From Cercis canadensis (taxonomy: Eukaryota; Streptophyta; Magnoliopsida; Fabales; Fabaceae): a stretch of 64,000 nt of DNA. The notes under the pieces are model-generated. The model saw nothing but the letters and a program-made list of their open reading frames with translations. It did not search any database and was not told the DNA's origin. The position numbers and the translations under genes are program-made. How positions within the stretch are numbered: the first letter of the stretch is position 1; each line of letters begins with the position of its first letter. The stretch lies in the NCBI GenBank assembly GCA_003255065.1, contig QAOA01007109.1:90947-154946 (forward strand). The letters run 5' to 3'. Positions 1 through 11,609 of the stretch are shown one piece after another.

Positions 1-59
1 TCTTGATCATAGGTGACACATTATGGGTGCCTCTTGGCTCTTTGGTGAAGATTGGTATA

Positions 60-178
60 AACACAAATAAAAAGTTGTCTTAGTCTATCTAAAATTAAAA
101 TTTCACGAATTTAGCCCANAACACAAATAAAAAGTTGTCTTAGTCTATCTAAAATTAAAATTTCACCAATTTAGCCCA
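60..178. other. Probable assembly duplication at a single N (position 119)
   Basis: The 59 bases before the N are repeated immediately after it with one mismatch. A single undetermined base between two near-identical copies is what an unmerged contig overlap looks like. The same pattern recurs at four other single-N positions in this window. Confidence 0.75.
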
Positions 179-620
179 TCAAAGATCAAAATTAGTTTAA
201 TGTAGGATCTCATAGAAACAAATTTGATAAATTAGGTATCTTTTAGGATTAATATTATTCTTATATTAAATTGATTTTGATCTTTAAAGGACTAAATTGA
301 TAAAGTTTAAAGTTTATAGATAAAATTGATAAACTAAATATTTTTCACGATTATTTTAATAGTTTACTCATAATTTAAGTTCGACTTAGGTTTTAATTTA
401 GCCCCTTAAAGATCAAAATTAGTTTAATGTAGGGCCTCCTAATTTTGATAAATTAGGTAACTTTTAGGGACTAATACCATCTCTATATTGAATTAATTTT
501 AATCTTTGAAGGACTAAATTAATAAAGTTTAAAATTTATAGATCAAATTGATAAATTAAATATCTTTCACCACTATTTCAATAGTTTACTCATAATTTAA
601 AGTCCCACTTAGATTTTAAT
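172..620. repeat. Two tandem copies of a ~226-bp palindromic AT-rich repeat
   Basis: A unit beginning near CAAAGATCAAAATTAGTTTA at about 178 recurs at about 405. Within each unit the start (GATCAAAATTAGTTTAAT) reappears inverted in the middle (ATTGATTTTGATC), so the unit is itself a fold-back. A third diverged copy lies at about 7736-7935. This is the structure of a MITE family. I see no coding sequence here. Confidence 0.55.
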
Positions 621-639
621 ATACATCTATTTAGTTAAA

Positions 640-1917
640 TAGGCCAGGCCACTTTATTTTTGGTTTGGCTTGTAGACGTGCAAGATTTATGTTATATTAT
701 TCCATATTGAGAGCATGCCATTTTAGAGGGATAAAAAGCCAAAATTTAAGGCACATAAGACTGCTCTCCTTTGATTTAGGAGTTGCCACCTTGTTTTGCC
801 AAAAATAAGAAAAAGTTTTGATCTCAAACCAATGACACTTGAGCTTTGCTTTGGCTTGGCGTTGTTTGCTTCTTGTCCTTCCTTAGAGCTTTCCCTCTGT
901 CTGATAGCGCTTCTGCCTTGCTTTGTGATCCTTCACCTCTTCTTACCATAGCTCTTGCCTTGCTTCTTGATCCTTTGCCTCTCCTCAGCAGAGCTTCCTC
1001 CTCCTTCTCTATGTGGCAAACCAAACCTCAATCATCTTGTTCATTATATGGTTTTATGTAGCTAACCAAACATCAATTAACAACACTATTAGGATTCTAT
1101 GCATGACACTGATGTCTTGTCTAGTAGTATTAGAGTACCATATCTTTACTATCATATTTGTAACTAAAAAAAGAAAATCAACGAGACTGCTAATGATGGG
1201 AGGAGCCAAGTTGTGGTTACAAGGTCTTCTGTGTGATCTTCATATTTGAACAATATACAATCATCATGGTTCAGCTTCTTTACATTCTCAATCACAATGG
1301 CACATGAAACCACTGGTCAGTATGTTGCCCTGGGATCCTGGTAAATTGAAAATAAGAGTCAATTTTTACAAAGGAGTGAAACTTCAAAAACATGAAACAA
1401 CAATAAGCCAACAGAGAAAATAGGAACAAGCAGAAACCTTGACCTCTAGAAGAAAAACAGTGTAAGTTAGAAGTGTCCACATCCTACTCTAAGATTGAGT
1501 TTCATTAAAACCTATGTAACAGGAACTTCAGAGTCTAAGTAAGTGAAAATGTCCAAGGTTCAATAACTTGATTGTGTACTGCTCACCAAATGAGTGCTAC
1601 TAGTTCTGAAATATTGGAAACAATACCTTATTTTACGTCAATAGGATCGTTGGGGTGAACTAGCAAAATGGAATATGAACTTGCATTGGAAACAGAAGGT
1701 TGTCTCAATAATATCGGCATGAGTCGTATCATACATATTTTGCTATATCAACAATTGATAACATGAGAAAATAAAAAACGAGGAAAGACCATGAAAGAGC
1801 AACACAATATTGGACAACAAGGTAAAGATTAATTAATAACAATCACAAACCTAACAATTGATTGAGTATTTTTATTTTCATATGCTTTTTCAATAGCACA
1901 TTAAAAATTTAAGCAAT
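640..1917. other. Intergenic, no recognisable gene
   Basis: Short ORFs occur on both strands (for example 824-1061), but they overlap each other, have no recognisable domains and are of low complexity. I see nothing supportable. Confidence 0.5.
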
Positions 1918-2092
1918 AACCATCAGATGTGGCTCAGTTGGTAAACTTAGTTCTATATGAGCGAATCCTAAGGTAATGTTAGTAGTTTGAACCTTGCTAA
2001 AAGCATTAATAGTCAGGGTGTGCCGAAGTCCAAATGAGGATAAATTTCACACCAAAAATATAGGGACTACCTCGTGAGAAACAAAAAAAGAA
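1918..2092 (+). mobile_element. tRNA-derived SINE
   Basis: There is a Pol III A-box-like stretch (TGGCTCAGTTGGTAAAC, about 1930-1946) and a B-box-like stretch (AGTTTGAACCT, about 1984-1994). The right end is A-rich (ACAAAAAAAG). Approximate flanking duplications TTAAGCAAT and TTAAGTAAT bracket the element. Length and layout fit plant tRNA-derived SINEs; the exact family is not assigned. Confidence 0.6.
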
Positions 2093-2356
2093 TTAAGTAA
2101 TCATTATTTATAATTAACTACTTTTGAGAAATAGATAAATAGCAAGGCCATTACTTAAACTTTGCTAGAGATGATTATCACACACCTGATTGAATCCACA
2201 GAATGGAATTTTGAACCGAACAAATCCTTTGTGGCCTCATCTTCCCACTTCAACGAATTCCGCCCTTAGGACTCTGTTGTAATGCGCTTTAGCCTGTTTG
2301 TTACACTGTTGGAATCAAATGAAAGCTTCTCCAGACTAGGGCAATCCTCCACCATA

Positions 2357-3354
2357 ATCTGCTCCAAGCAAGGAAAACGTAATGCTCTCTGACAGATCAT
2401 GCTCCTTAAATTTCTGAGATTACTTAGACGAAGAAATATGAGACTCGGAAAAATATTGTTAGTTTTGGAAACTTTAAAATATCCATCTGCTGCAATGACT
2501 TCTCTTAATGAGTTGCAATTGCATACAAAAAGCCTTTGAAGGTTTTGAGCATGAACAAGCCAAGACAAGTCCAACATTGTACAATGTGCAACTGATAACA
2601 CACAAAGGCTCATAGTACATTTATGTGCAGTAAGGTTAGAGGTTTTGGGAATATACCAAGACAAAAAATTCTCTTGTTCCCTCTTCTCCTTTGGCCATTC
2701 CATAACAACAGTCATACTGATTCCAGCTCACGCAACAACAGGTTTTCATCACTGACTCGACCTAGAAGCCCCCAGCATCATAGATTAAATTGCTAAATGC
2801 TTGTGAGGAGAACAGACATGGTATCACTCCCGGTGAGAAAGTAAACTGACGGCANATCTGCTCCAAGCAAGGAAAACGTAATGCTCTCTGACAGATCATG
2901 CTCCTTAAATTTCTGAGATTACTTAGACGAAGAAATATGAGACTCGGAAAAATATTGTAAGTTTTGGAAACTTTAAAATATCCATCTGCTGCAATGACTT
3001 CTCTTAATGAGTTGCAATTGCATACAAAAAGCCTTTGAAGGTTTTGAGCATGAACAAGCCAAGACAAGTCCAACATTGTACAATGTGCAACCGATAACAC
3101 ACAAAGGCTCATGGTACATTTATGTGTAGTAAGGTTAGAGGTTTTGGGAATATACCAAGACAAAAAATTCTCTTGTTCCCTCTTCTCCTTTGGCCATTCC
3201 ATAACAACAGTCATACTGATTCCAGCTCACGCAACAACAGGTTTTCATCACTGACTCGACCTAGAAGCCCCGCAGCATCATAGATTAAATTGCTAAATTC
3301 TTGTGAGGAGAACAGACATGGTATCACTCCCGGTGAGAAGGTAAACTGACGGCA
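2357..3354. other. ~498-bp direct duplication around a single N (position 2855)
   Basis: Bases 2357-2854 are repeated almost exactly at 2856-3354, inside the NBS-LRR relic, with one N between them. The LRR part therefore appears twice. This fits an unmerged contig overlap, although two alleles placed in series are also possible. Confidence 0.7.
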
Positions 3355-4228
3355 CATAAAATCTAGCAGCAAACACCTAAAATTTTTCAACTTTTTCATC
3401 TCAATTGGCAATTTCACTATGCTTATATATGAAAGATTCAAATATGCCAAGTTCACTATCCTTGATTGCATGGGCAGTTGAGAATATGCTAGTTGGAAAG
3501 CTCTTTAGCCAAGTACCTCTCACAAGCATAGTCTGGAAATTTGGATAATGTGCTTCTCCACAAGATATCGAATCTGAGAACCCTACAATGATATCTTTTC
3601 TGCTTCTTTCCACTTGGCACAGTTGTATTTCCACCTGAATTAACATCAGCTCCATCTTTTACTAAAAATTTGGTGATTACCCTATGATCACGTGCCACCC
3701 ACAAGGCCATGTCTCTTATCACATCATGCATCTTAACAGTACCTACATATTCACCCTCCTCCAATAAGCAAGCTTCCTTCAATTTTATGACATTACGACC
3801 TTCATATATATCATCATCAAATCCAGTTAACAACCCCTCTCTAATCCAAAGCCGAATAAGTTCATCTATTCTAATATATAATGTGGTCCTCAGGAAACAA
3901 AGAGCAATAGAGGAAACAAGGCTTGTAGGCATCTGGCAAACAATCATAGCTAAATTCAAGTAAATGATAAACATAAGCCACCATACCAAACAATCTTGAT
4001 GGGTCTTCCATTCTTCAGAAGTCTTCTCATTGGACATAGATCGTCCAATAGTACAAAGGGCAAGTGGCAATCCTTTACACTCTGCGGCCACTATTTCAGC
4101 AAGGTATGGTATGTCCAAATTAGAATTGAGAGTCTCTTCACCCAGTTTCTCTTTAAACAATTCTAATGCTTCTCTTGGTGTCAAACACTCCACTTTGAGA
4201 CGTCTATGTGCTTCCAACCCCTCATTTG

Positions 4229-4510
4229 CACTCGACTCCTCAATTTATAAGTGTTTTTTTTACACTTTGAGGGAGAATTCTCAACTTTAATTCCAATTGA
4301 TACATTTCTGGACACTCTTATTTATACTATTATGTAAAAACTTTTAGACTCACTAACTTATTACATAACTCCATAACTCTCATTAGTTATAATAATATCT
4401 TCTAAATGGAAATAATTCATTATTAAAGTGTCCTAAAGACATAAAAATTACAATTTCAAAAGACACATAATCTAAAATAATAATTTCAAATTACATTTAT
4501 TTTCAATAAT
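4229..4510. repeat. Unidentified AT-rich insertion in the NBS-LRR relic
   Basis: The NBS-LRR homology stops just after kinase-2 (FVLFLDD) and resumes near the RNBS-D side. Between them is AT-rich sequence with no NBS similarity, including a stretch like an LTR end (GAGGGAGAATTCTC). It may be a short solo-LTR or MITE. I could not define its ends. Confidence 0.35.
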
Positions 4511-5085
4511 ATCATCTAAAAATAACACAAACTTTTTCTTTTTCAACATGTTGTATAACAAAACATTTCTCTCTTCTGCATTCTTTTGATTCCAAATGTC
4601 ATCAGGAACTTGTAATTTGTTCCGAATGACTTGTTGAATTTTCATAACGTCTACTTCTTTTGACACCACAACCCAGATGACCATGTCAAAGTCATGTTTT
4701 CTTTCCAGTTAGAAGGAAATCATTATTGAATTTCTTTAGCAAAGTAGTTTTACCGTATAAGCCCATGATGGTTACCATTTCGTCTTTAAAACATGTACAG
4801 AGCTTATCAAACATTATTTCTAGACCCACAGTCTTCTCCAGAGGCATCTCCTCCACCACAGTTTTTCTCTGTCTCTGAGCAACAGCATCAAAATGCCCAT
4901 TCTCTTTTAGTTCTTCAATCTTTCCCATCTTTTTGGTCACCTTCTTGCCAAGTTTGTAGCTAGCTCGGCAGTTCTTGGCATAACAACCTCCCAAACACTT
5001 ACTTTCTATGAGTTGAGAAGCTTTCTGCTCAATAACTTGGCCTTCTTTTTCCATGGCTTCAACTCGTCCTAGCCAATCATTGACT

Positions 5086-5614
5086 ACATTCAGACACTAC
5101 TTTATATAGTTTTCTTTTTTTAGTCATCAAGATATTTTTGGGTCAATTTTCACACATTAAGACTAAATTTCTCCATTAACAAACATTACACTATAATACA
5201 ATCAATATTTTTCACATAAGAAAAAGAAAGCAATCTTTTAATATATAAATAATTTTTCTTAGAACAATTAGAACATTATATTTATTTATTTATTCTATAA
5301 TTTTTTGTTTAGTATACATAATAGGAGTATATTACCCTCTCGGAGTTACATTTCATCTTGTTAAGATCTCTAAACATTTATCTTCTTATTAATTCTTTTA
5401 TCATCAACCCTGTCAGANATAACTTTCGATTCAAGAAATAAAACTCATAAATTTTAAAAATAATTTTAATATCACTCAATCATAGAACTAGCAAATGGAC
5501 AGCCCATTTAAAATTCCGCCAACTAGGCATGAGTATGATTGGCCCATTGGGACCGTTAAATAGGCCCAATTTTTTTGAAACAACCATTTATATTACGTTT
5601 AGCATATATATTCT
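5086..5614. other. Intergenic, AT-rich
   Basis: No gene seen. It contains an isolated N at 5418 with no obvious flanking duplication. Confidence 0.5.
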
Positions 5615-6159
5615 TTTTAGGTGGTATTTGATATAGAGATTTTTTTTTAAAAAAAAAAATGAGAATTTTGTTTTTATGAATGTTATAATTTATGTTTGAT
5701 TGGCCATAAACATTCTTAAAATTTTGAATATTTATTTTTGGAAATCTTACATCTTCATATTTGTTTCAAATATTACTTTTTTAGAAGTCTAAGTTATTTT
5801 TTCAAAAATATCCTTATCTAACTTTGGATGAAAAAAAAAAAATTTGTTATTATATATCATTTTTATTAAATAAAGCACCAGCCATTAAAGCAAAAAGTAG
5901 CAGATTTCACAAGATGTTAACTCAAGGGAAAATAAAAAAAGGACATACCTGAAAAAATACAAAATAGCAGCTACAATCTATAGCAGTAAAATGGGACAGA
6001 AAACCAGAACTTAGGTTCAATTTGAGTATTAAAAGATCAACTTGAGCAAGCCAGCGTTAGTTCCTGTGGAAGATAGAAGCAAAGCAGTAGCAGAGAAAGA
6101 CCATAAACATTATGGGAAACCTGGGCACTGAAGGAACCACCTTCAGATACCTTCTTGGT

Positions 6160-6470
6160 GGTATCATACTTGTTCCCACTGGAAGTGACCAACTGATTAG
6201 AAAATATAGGGAACTTTCGAGCATCGAAAGTGTTAAACTTCCTGTAACTTAGAGGTACAATTATGTAGATGAACATGATGAATCCAATTCCCACATTAAC
6301 AAAGAAAGACCATGGTGTCACAAGGGGGGCTACCATGGTATGCTGAAATCCCAGCCCAATCAAGCGTGAAGGTGCCAATGCCGAGTACGTGGTAACCTGA
6401 ACCAATTTGCTGTGCGGTGATACTATGGGGCCATGCCCAGCACACCCATGACAGTAATGGGAAACTTTTT
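6160..6470 (-). pseudogene. Oligopeptide transporter (OPT family) fragment
   Basis: Minus-strand translation gives WVCWAWPHSITAQQIGSGYH, then FTLDWAGISAYHGSP, then LVTPWSFFVNVGIGFIMFIY and FPIFSNQL...SSGNKYDTTK. These are characteristic of plant OPT proteins, proton-coupled peptide or metal-chelate transporters of the plasma membrane with many transmembrane segments. Only about 100 of roughly 740 residues are present. A one-base change in a C-run near 6333 shifts the frame between AYHGSP and LVTPW. It is a gene fragment, not a gene. Confidence 0.8.
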
Positions 6471-6514
6471 TAAACTTAAAATGATCTTTTATTAATGGCT
6501 AATAATGTTAAAAA

Positions 6515-6780
6515 TGGTTTCTCATGGAAATCTAAGATTCTCAAGACCCTATAAAAATATTTTTATGGAAAACTTACTTTTTAAAACTATTAATTATTTT
6601 TTAAAAAACTAGTACTAAACATAAAAATTTTATTTTTTCAAGTTGAGATTCTCAAAAAATTAAAAAAAAAATCCCTATACTAAATATAAGATTCTTGAGA
6701 ATTATTTTAGAACAAGTTTTTCACTAAAAATTTTTCATAGAGAGTGAAAATCTTGGATTCTTATAACTATGAGAAAGTTT
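6515..6780. repeat. Fold-back MITE-like repeat
   Basis: The left arm (GGTTTCTCATGGAAATCTAA, about 6515) matches the reverse complement of the right arm (CTTGGATTCTTATAACTATG, about 6750-6773). The flanks on both sides share a TTTTTTAAACTTAAAA stretch (about 6465 and 6780), possibly a long target duplication or part of the host element. Confidence 0.4.
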
Positions 6781-7085
6781 TTTTAAACTTAAAAAAAAAA
6801 CATATATAATATTTATTAATGACATAATCATAATAATATCAAAAAAATAATTTTATTCTTTTTTTTTTACTTAAAATAGATAAAGTTATTTTTGAAAAAA
6901 ATACTAAATTTTTTTAAGAAAATTGTATTAAAATTAAACACAAAGATGAAAGAGTCGTAAAAAACATTATCTAACATTCTTAGTAATATTTAAGTTTAAT
7001 TAAACATATTTATAATATTTATTTTTAATAAACATGAATCCTAAAAACAAAAACAAAAAAAATGTCAGCCAAATAACCTCTTAAA

Positions 7086-8040
7086 GTCTAAGCCAGGCTA
7101 GCTGGTCAGACCGGTCTATTTTGACAAACTCTACTCAACCATTCATAAATCCATTGCACAACCTTTGAATGTCTTGATGTGAACTTATTTATTATTATTC
7201 GGAATGACTTTAGGTATTAGCAAATAGCAATTTAGCATTGTCTAAATTATAAAAACATAATAAAGAAAGCAGCACCATACAGATGAAGTCAGGCACATGT
7301 ATCTGATAGCGATTCCTTACTTCATTTCTTGCACCGTTTTTTGGATACAGCTGTATCCACCTTCCCCCCCTCCTCTCTCTGAATCTTCTTTCCTTCTTGG
7401 GTTCCCATATTCAATCTCTCTCTTCCTTATTTATACCAAAATTTCCTATTTTTTTTTATATAAAATAATTAATTAATATAGGTTTTTATATTTATAATCC
7501 CACTTGTCAGTACCATTGGCTTAGCCCCTCCTTCATATTTTCAAGTTTTTAATGTTCTTGGCTTATCTATATATATATATATAAGAATAAATTATCATCT
7601 AAATAATTATTAATTTTATTTCTATAAATTTTTTATTAAATTAAAGTTTGAAAATTTTAAACTATATACTAAAAATATATATTAACAATTGAATTCGAAA
7701 TTGTAATCGAATTTTTTATCCTTACTTTTTTATTAGCTGATAATTTAAACTTTATTAATTTAGTCCTCAAAAATTAAAATTAGTTTAATAAAAGGGCTAT
7801 GATGGTCCCTAAAAAACACCCACTTTATCAATTTTGTCTGTACAAAAATCTTATATTGAATTAATGTTGATTTTTACAGGATTAAATTGATAACATTTTA
7901 AATTAGAGACAAAATTAATAAACTTAATATCTTTGAAGAATATTTAAATAGTTTATTCTTTTATTTATTATTCTTTTTTGGATGACACAAATATTGTAAA
8001 AATATTACACCTTTACTTTCTCCGTCCGTTTCGTGACAAA
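7086..8040. other. Intergenic upstream of the DUF1005 gene
   Basis: It contains a C-run near 7363, a short (TA)n at about 7570, and at about 7736-7935 a diverged copy of the palindromic repeat seen at 172-620. No gene seen. Confidence 0.5.
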
Positions 8041-8542
8041 CAGTGCAGATAGCATAATTAATTCTCTCTCTCACACACATGAACCCACACAGCAAGGAAA
8101 AACAAGTAACCCCACACAGAAAGAGAGAGAAAGAGAGGGGGAGAGAGAGAAATTGCGCGCACAATTCAGTGACTTCTGGGTGGATGTCCTCGTGATCTGT
8201 GCATAATCTACGTAGTCAGCAACAATAGATATGGTTTCTTCTGGGTTTGGGTCAATTAATGTTTTTTCTTGATGGGTTTGTTCAGCTAGTCCCTGCTATG
8301 ATCATATAACAATTACCCATTTGAAGTTTTTGGAGAGTGAGGGATTGGAGATTCCCGGAATTGGGTTTGTTTGAGAGTGGTAGCACAAAAACCCAGTTGT
8401 TTTCTTTTTGTGGGACTCCTTTTTGTTTTTCTACTGGTGTTTGTTTTATCTGTGAAGTGGAGCGATTTATTTGGCTTTTCACCACTGAATTGGACCCTTT
8501 ATTTGCAAGGTTTAGGAAGCTTGTAACATTGTATGTCAACTA
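8040..8542 (+). other. Probable 5' leader exon of the DUF1005 gene
   Basis: A CT/CA-rich and GA-rich tract at about 8060-8150 is typical of plant leaders. The segment ends at a good donor (CTAG|GTGAGT, 8543). A matching acceptor (TGCCACAG, ending 11549) lies 61 bases before the coding start. The 3.0-kb intron between them (8543-11549) holds no gene. This is inference from splice signals only. Confidence 0.45.
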
Positions 8543-11089
8543 GGTGAGTTGTGTTTAAATTCTGTTCCTGCATTTTATCTTTGACTTTTGTTTCATTGTG
8601 TTTCTATTCTCCTTGCTTGTGCGTTTGTTTTCCAATAGCTACTTCTATTATATTCAATCATGGGTTTCCCACATCCTAGATGAGATTATAGAAATTTTTT
8701 CACTTGGTTTCTGTTATGATCACAATTGATTCCTTGACTTCCTTATCTTCATATCAAGAATCTTGAGTGCTTGAATTTGTTGGTTTTCTTACGTACTAAG
8801 CATATTAGTTTAAATTAAATTGATTCCTTCTATTCTATATCTCAATTTCCAGTAATCTCCTGGTTACCTGATTTTCTTGCTTTTAGTTAGCCTTTCCACT
8901 CAACGGACAGGTGCACTTTTAAGTAGTTTCCTTTTTCTATAAAGTGCTATTGGGTTTGGATCCCTGAAAATGAAAATTCATGGCAATTTTAGTATCAATT
9001 TTGTTAGGTGAACTTTTCCTATCTAAAGTTTTCTCAACTTTCAACCAAATTTGAGCTAACCTAAACAAGTGGTTGACTTAGTCATTTTATATTTCAAGTA
9101 GAAAGGTAAAGAAATAAACATATTATAGTGGTTTTTGCCTAAGAGAAGGACTGCCTCTCAACTTTCAACTGAATTTGAGCTAACCCAATCGACTAGTTGA
9201 CTTTCTCATTTTATTCTTCAAGGTAATGTTCCACGCTCTGATGTGAATGTGGTAAAATTTATATTATTCTTCAAAGTGAAATAAGTATTTCTGCGACTGC
9301 CAGCTGCTTGACACACTATGCTTTGGTTTCTTATTCTTTATAAGCTTGCCTATAATATATTTTCTATCAGTGATAAATGAACTTTACTTATGAGTGCATG
9401 GCACATTTGATTTAGGATGTTTTAGCTTTAGAAGAATAGCTTGCAAGAGTGAAATTGATGGGTATCAAGTATATCCTAAAATGATCCTTTCAATATCATC
9501 ACTTTGACTGCCAAGAGAAAAAGATTTTTAAATAATTTTATATTCCATATATGGATTTGGCATGATGACAAATGACTCACTTTAGCTAATCACAAATTGT
9601 GGCTACTTTTCTGATATAATGAGCTAGTTATTAACCAGAACAATAGAAATTTGCAGCTAAAGATCATTGGTTTAAAGATCTTAGTGCTTGGTTAGATTGG
9701 ACTTGATCTTCACTGTTGTTAAAGCTTCTTCTTTCTTGTTCTCCACTTGGGAATTCTGGTGAATGCTTTATAACATTAAGAATGGACTAAGATATGGTAT
9801 GACACTGTGATAAAGAAGAGTTTTATTCAATCTGCATAGTCTCTGGTCTTATTGTCTTAAGGAAAGAGTTGTACATATCCAATAAGCAAGGTCCAAAAGC
9901 AGCCGATTTCTCATTCATGAGTTTTCAGGTAAATCTTTATGTATTTAAACTGTAATATGGCAGAGCTAGAGACAACAGCCTGTATCTTTGATGGAAAAAA
10001 AAAAACACTTGTACCTTGATCTAGTGAAAGACATTTTGAAACCGAGCAATGCTAAATACAAATATAATTTATATAATATAAGAAGGAAAAGTTAAAAGAG
10101 CTTATGAAGGCATTCACATGTAAAACTATGAAAATAGTCATCATTGTGTTTGTAATCTTGTTGGCTTATTCCAAATGTTATGTGGGTTCGGGATTGGGAA
10201 ATCTTATGTACTCCTTTGGTGAAATGAGGATCAACATGTGTAAAACCCCTGTAGCACATCTGTTGTGAGTATTGATACCGTGCATTTTATACTTTAGTTC
10301 TTTGAAGCAATAGCTACTTTGTGGATCAATCTATATTTACACACTTTGTCTCCCACTGTCTATTTGTATTATGTTTTTCTTTGTACTTTCAGTATACAAT
10401 CCAGAAGTCTCTGTGTTCATACCCATTCCTTAATGAGTTGCTAATCTATCATGCTTATTGGAGAAGGCATTTTGTGTTATGATAATTCAGCTATTTGATT
10501 CTTCTGAGTCAGTTCTTATTTTTTTGTTCATTGAATGAACCAATCTAAAACTAAGATGTTTTTGTTACAGTTAATTCCCTTTTGTATGACTTCAAGGCTT
10601 AAGTCAAGTTACTTAGCTCTGTAGAGAAAGAGGACAAAACAGGCTAATGTTTCTAGGCTGATTCAAACTGTGAAAAAATTTCAGAATTTGAAATGATTCT
10701 TTTTGATGCATGCGCCCTGAGCAAATCTCTAAACAATATGATATATGATAAAGTGTAATCTTGTGATCTAAGTAGTAGTGCATGAATTCAGTTTACAAGT
10801 AAAGGTCAACCAACTGATAGTAATCATGTAGTCTTGTCTCGTACTGTTTCAAGTTGTTTAATTGAGACTAGAATTGAGTGTAATTGTTTCCAAGACTACG
10901 TATTCAATCTGCAACACATTTTAGATCCTATTTTAACAAGAATCATACTTCCAGAATCTGAAAATATTACTCTGTTTATATTTTTCACCGAAATTATTCT
11001 TTGCCTTGAGGAGTTTATTGCTAGTATTTGCAGCATCAAGTTGTACAAACTGTTTCATCTGACTGCACAGTCACCTTTTGAGATGGTTT

Positions 11090-11300
11090 CCTATTATTTG
11101 CCAGCACAGATCCATCTCATTTGCCTTAGTCCTTAAACTTCATGACTGCTTTCTACTTTTTGCTTTCAGATTAGACATAAGCAATCAAGCTGTTNCCTAT
11201 TATTTGCCAGCACAGATCCATCTCATTTGCCTTAGTCCTTAAACCTCATGACTGCTTTCTACTTTTTGCTTTCAGATTAGACATAAGCAATCAAGCTGTT
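11090..11300. other. 105-bp direct duplication around a single N (position 11195)
   Basis: Bases 11090-11194 recur at 11196-11300 with one difference, separated by one N, inside the presumed leader intron. Probable assembly artefact. An imperfect (TTTA)n follows at about 11311-11331. Confidence 0.75.
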
Positions 11301-11609
11301 GCTAGTTTTATTTATTTATTTATTTATTTTTTCAATTTTCATTTTATCTTAGAGATAAACATTTCTCAGTTGTTTGACAATGGTTGCATTTTTGCTACCC
11401 TACTTAGACATAGAAAGTTATGAATACAGAAATCTATATTGTTAGTTAACATTTGTGAACTATTTTCTTGCTAATCCCAACATTCTGGCAAGTGCATACT
11501 TAATTCTGTTTGTTGATTACTTGATTGTCACTTCTCTCCTATGCCACAGGGCCTTTGAGCTTACTAAGACTAGACTTTTGGATCCAATGGGGGAAGATTT
11601 GTGACTAGT

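Larger units (their letters stand above)
2266..5085 (-). pseudogene. CC-NBS-LRR disease-resistance gene relic
   Basis: Read on the minus strand this is a decayed member of the RPS5-like CC-NB-ARC-LRR immune receptors, which act in the cytoplasm as pathogen sensors. In order it shows the end of the coiled-coil domain (NDWLGRVEAMEKEG, CLGGC, YKLGKKV; about 5085-4890), a shortened P-loop (GLYGKTTLLKKF, about 4760), RNBS-A and kinase-2 (IWVVVSK, FVLFLDD; 4684-4500), GLPLAL (about 4060), MHDVIRDMALW (about 3730) and LRR-type C-terminal sequence (about 3480-2266). The P-loop lacks the GMGGVG part. The first ~60 codons are missing, several frame breaks separate the pieces, and the NB-ARC region is interrupted at 4229-4510. 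It is a pseudogene; what remains cannot bind nucleotide normally. Confidence 0.85.
5615..7085. mobile_element. Possible long-TIR element carrying an OPT gene fragment
   Basis: The left edge (about 5615-5830, beginning AGGTGGTATTTGATATAG) resembles the reverse complement of the right edge (about 6870-7085, ending CCAAATAACCTC). Both arms share T-rich blocks followed by a TTTTTCAAAAATA-type segment. Between the arms lies a fragment of an oligopeptide-transporter gene. That is the structure of a Pack-MULE (Mutator-like element with captured gene pieces). Similarity is judged by eye in AT-rich sequence, and no target-site duplication was fixed. Confidence 0.35.

Noticed and set aside
824-1061. 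Overlapping ORFs on both strands (66 and 71 codons)
   Set aside because: Low-complexity Lys/Arg/Ser- or Leu/Ser-rich reading, no domain, no splice or promoter context.
2357-3354. True tandem duplication of LRR exons
   Set aside because: The copies are separated by exactly one N and nearly identical, as at four other Ns; assembly overlap is simpler.
10834-11136. 100-codon ORF in the DUF1005 leader intron
   Set aside because: No domain match, no splice support, intron-like composition.
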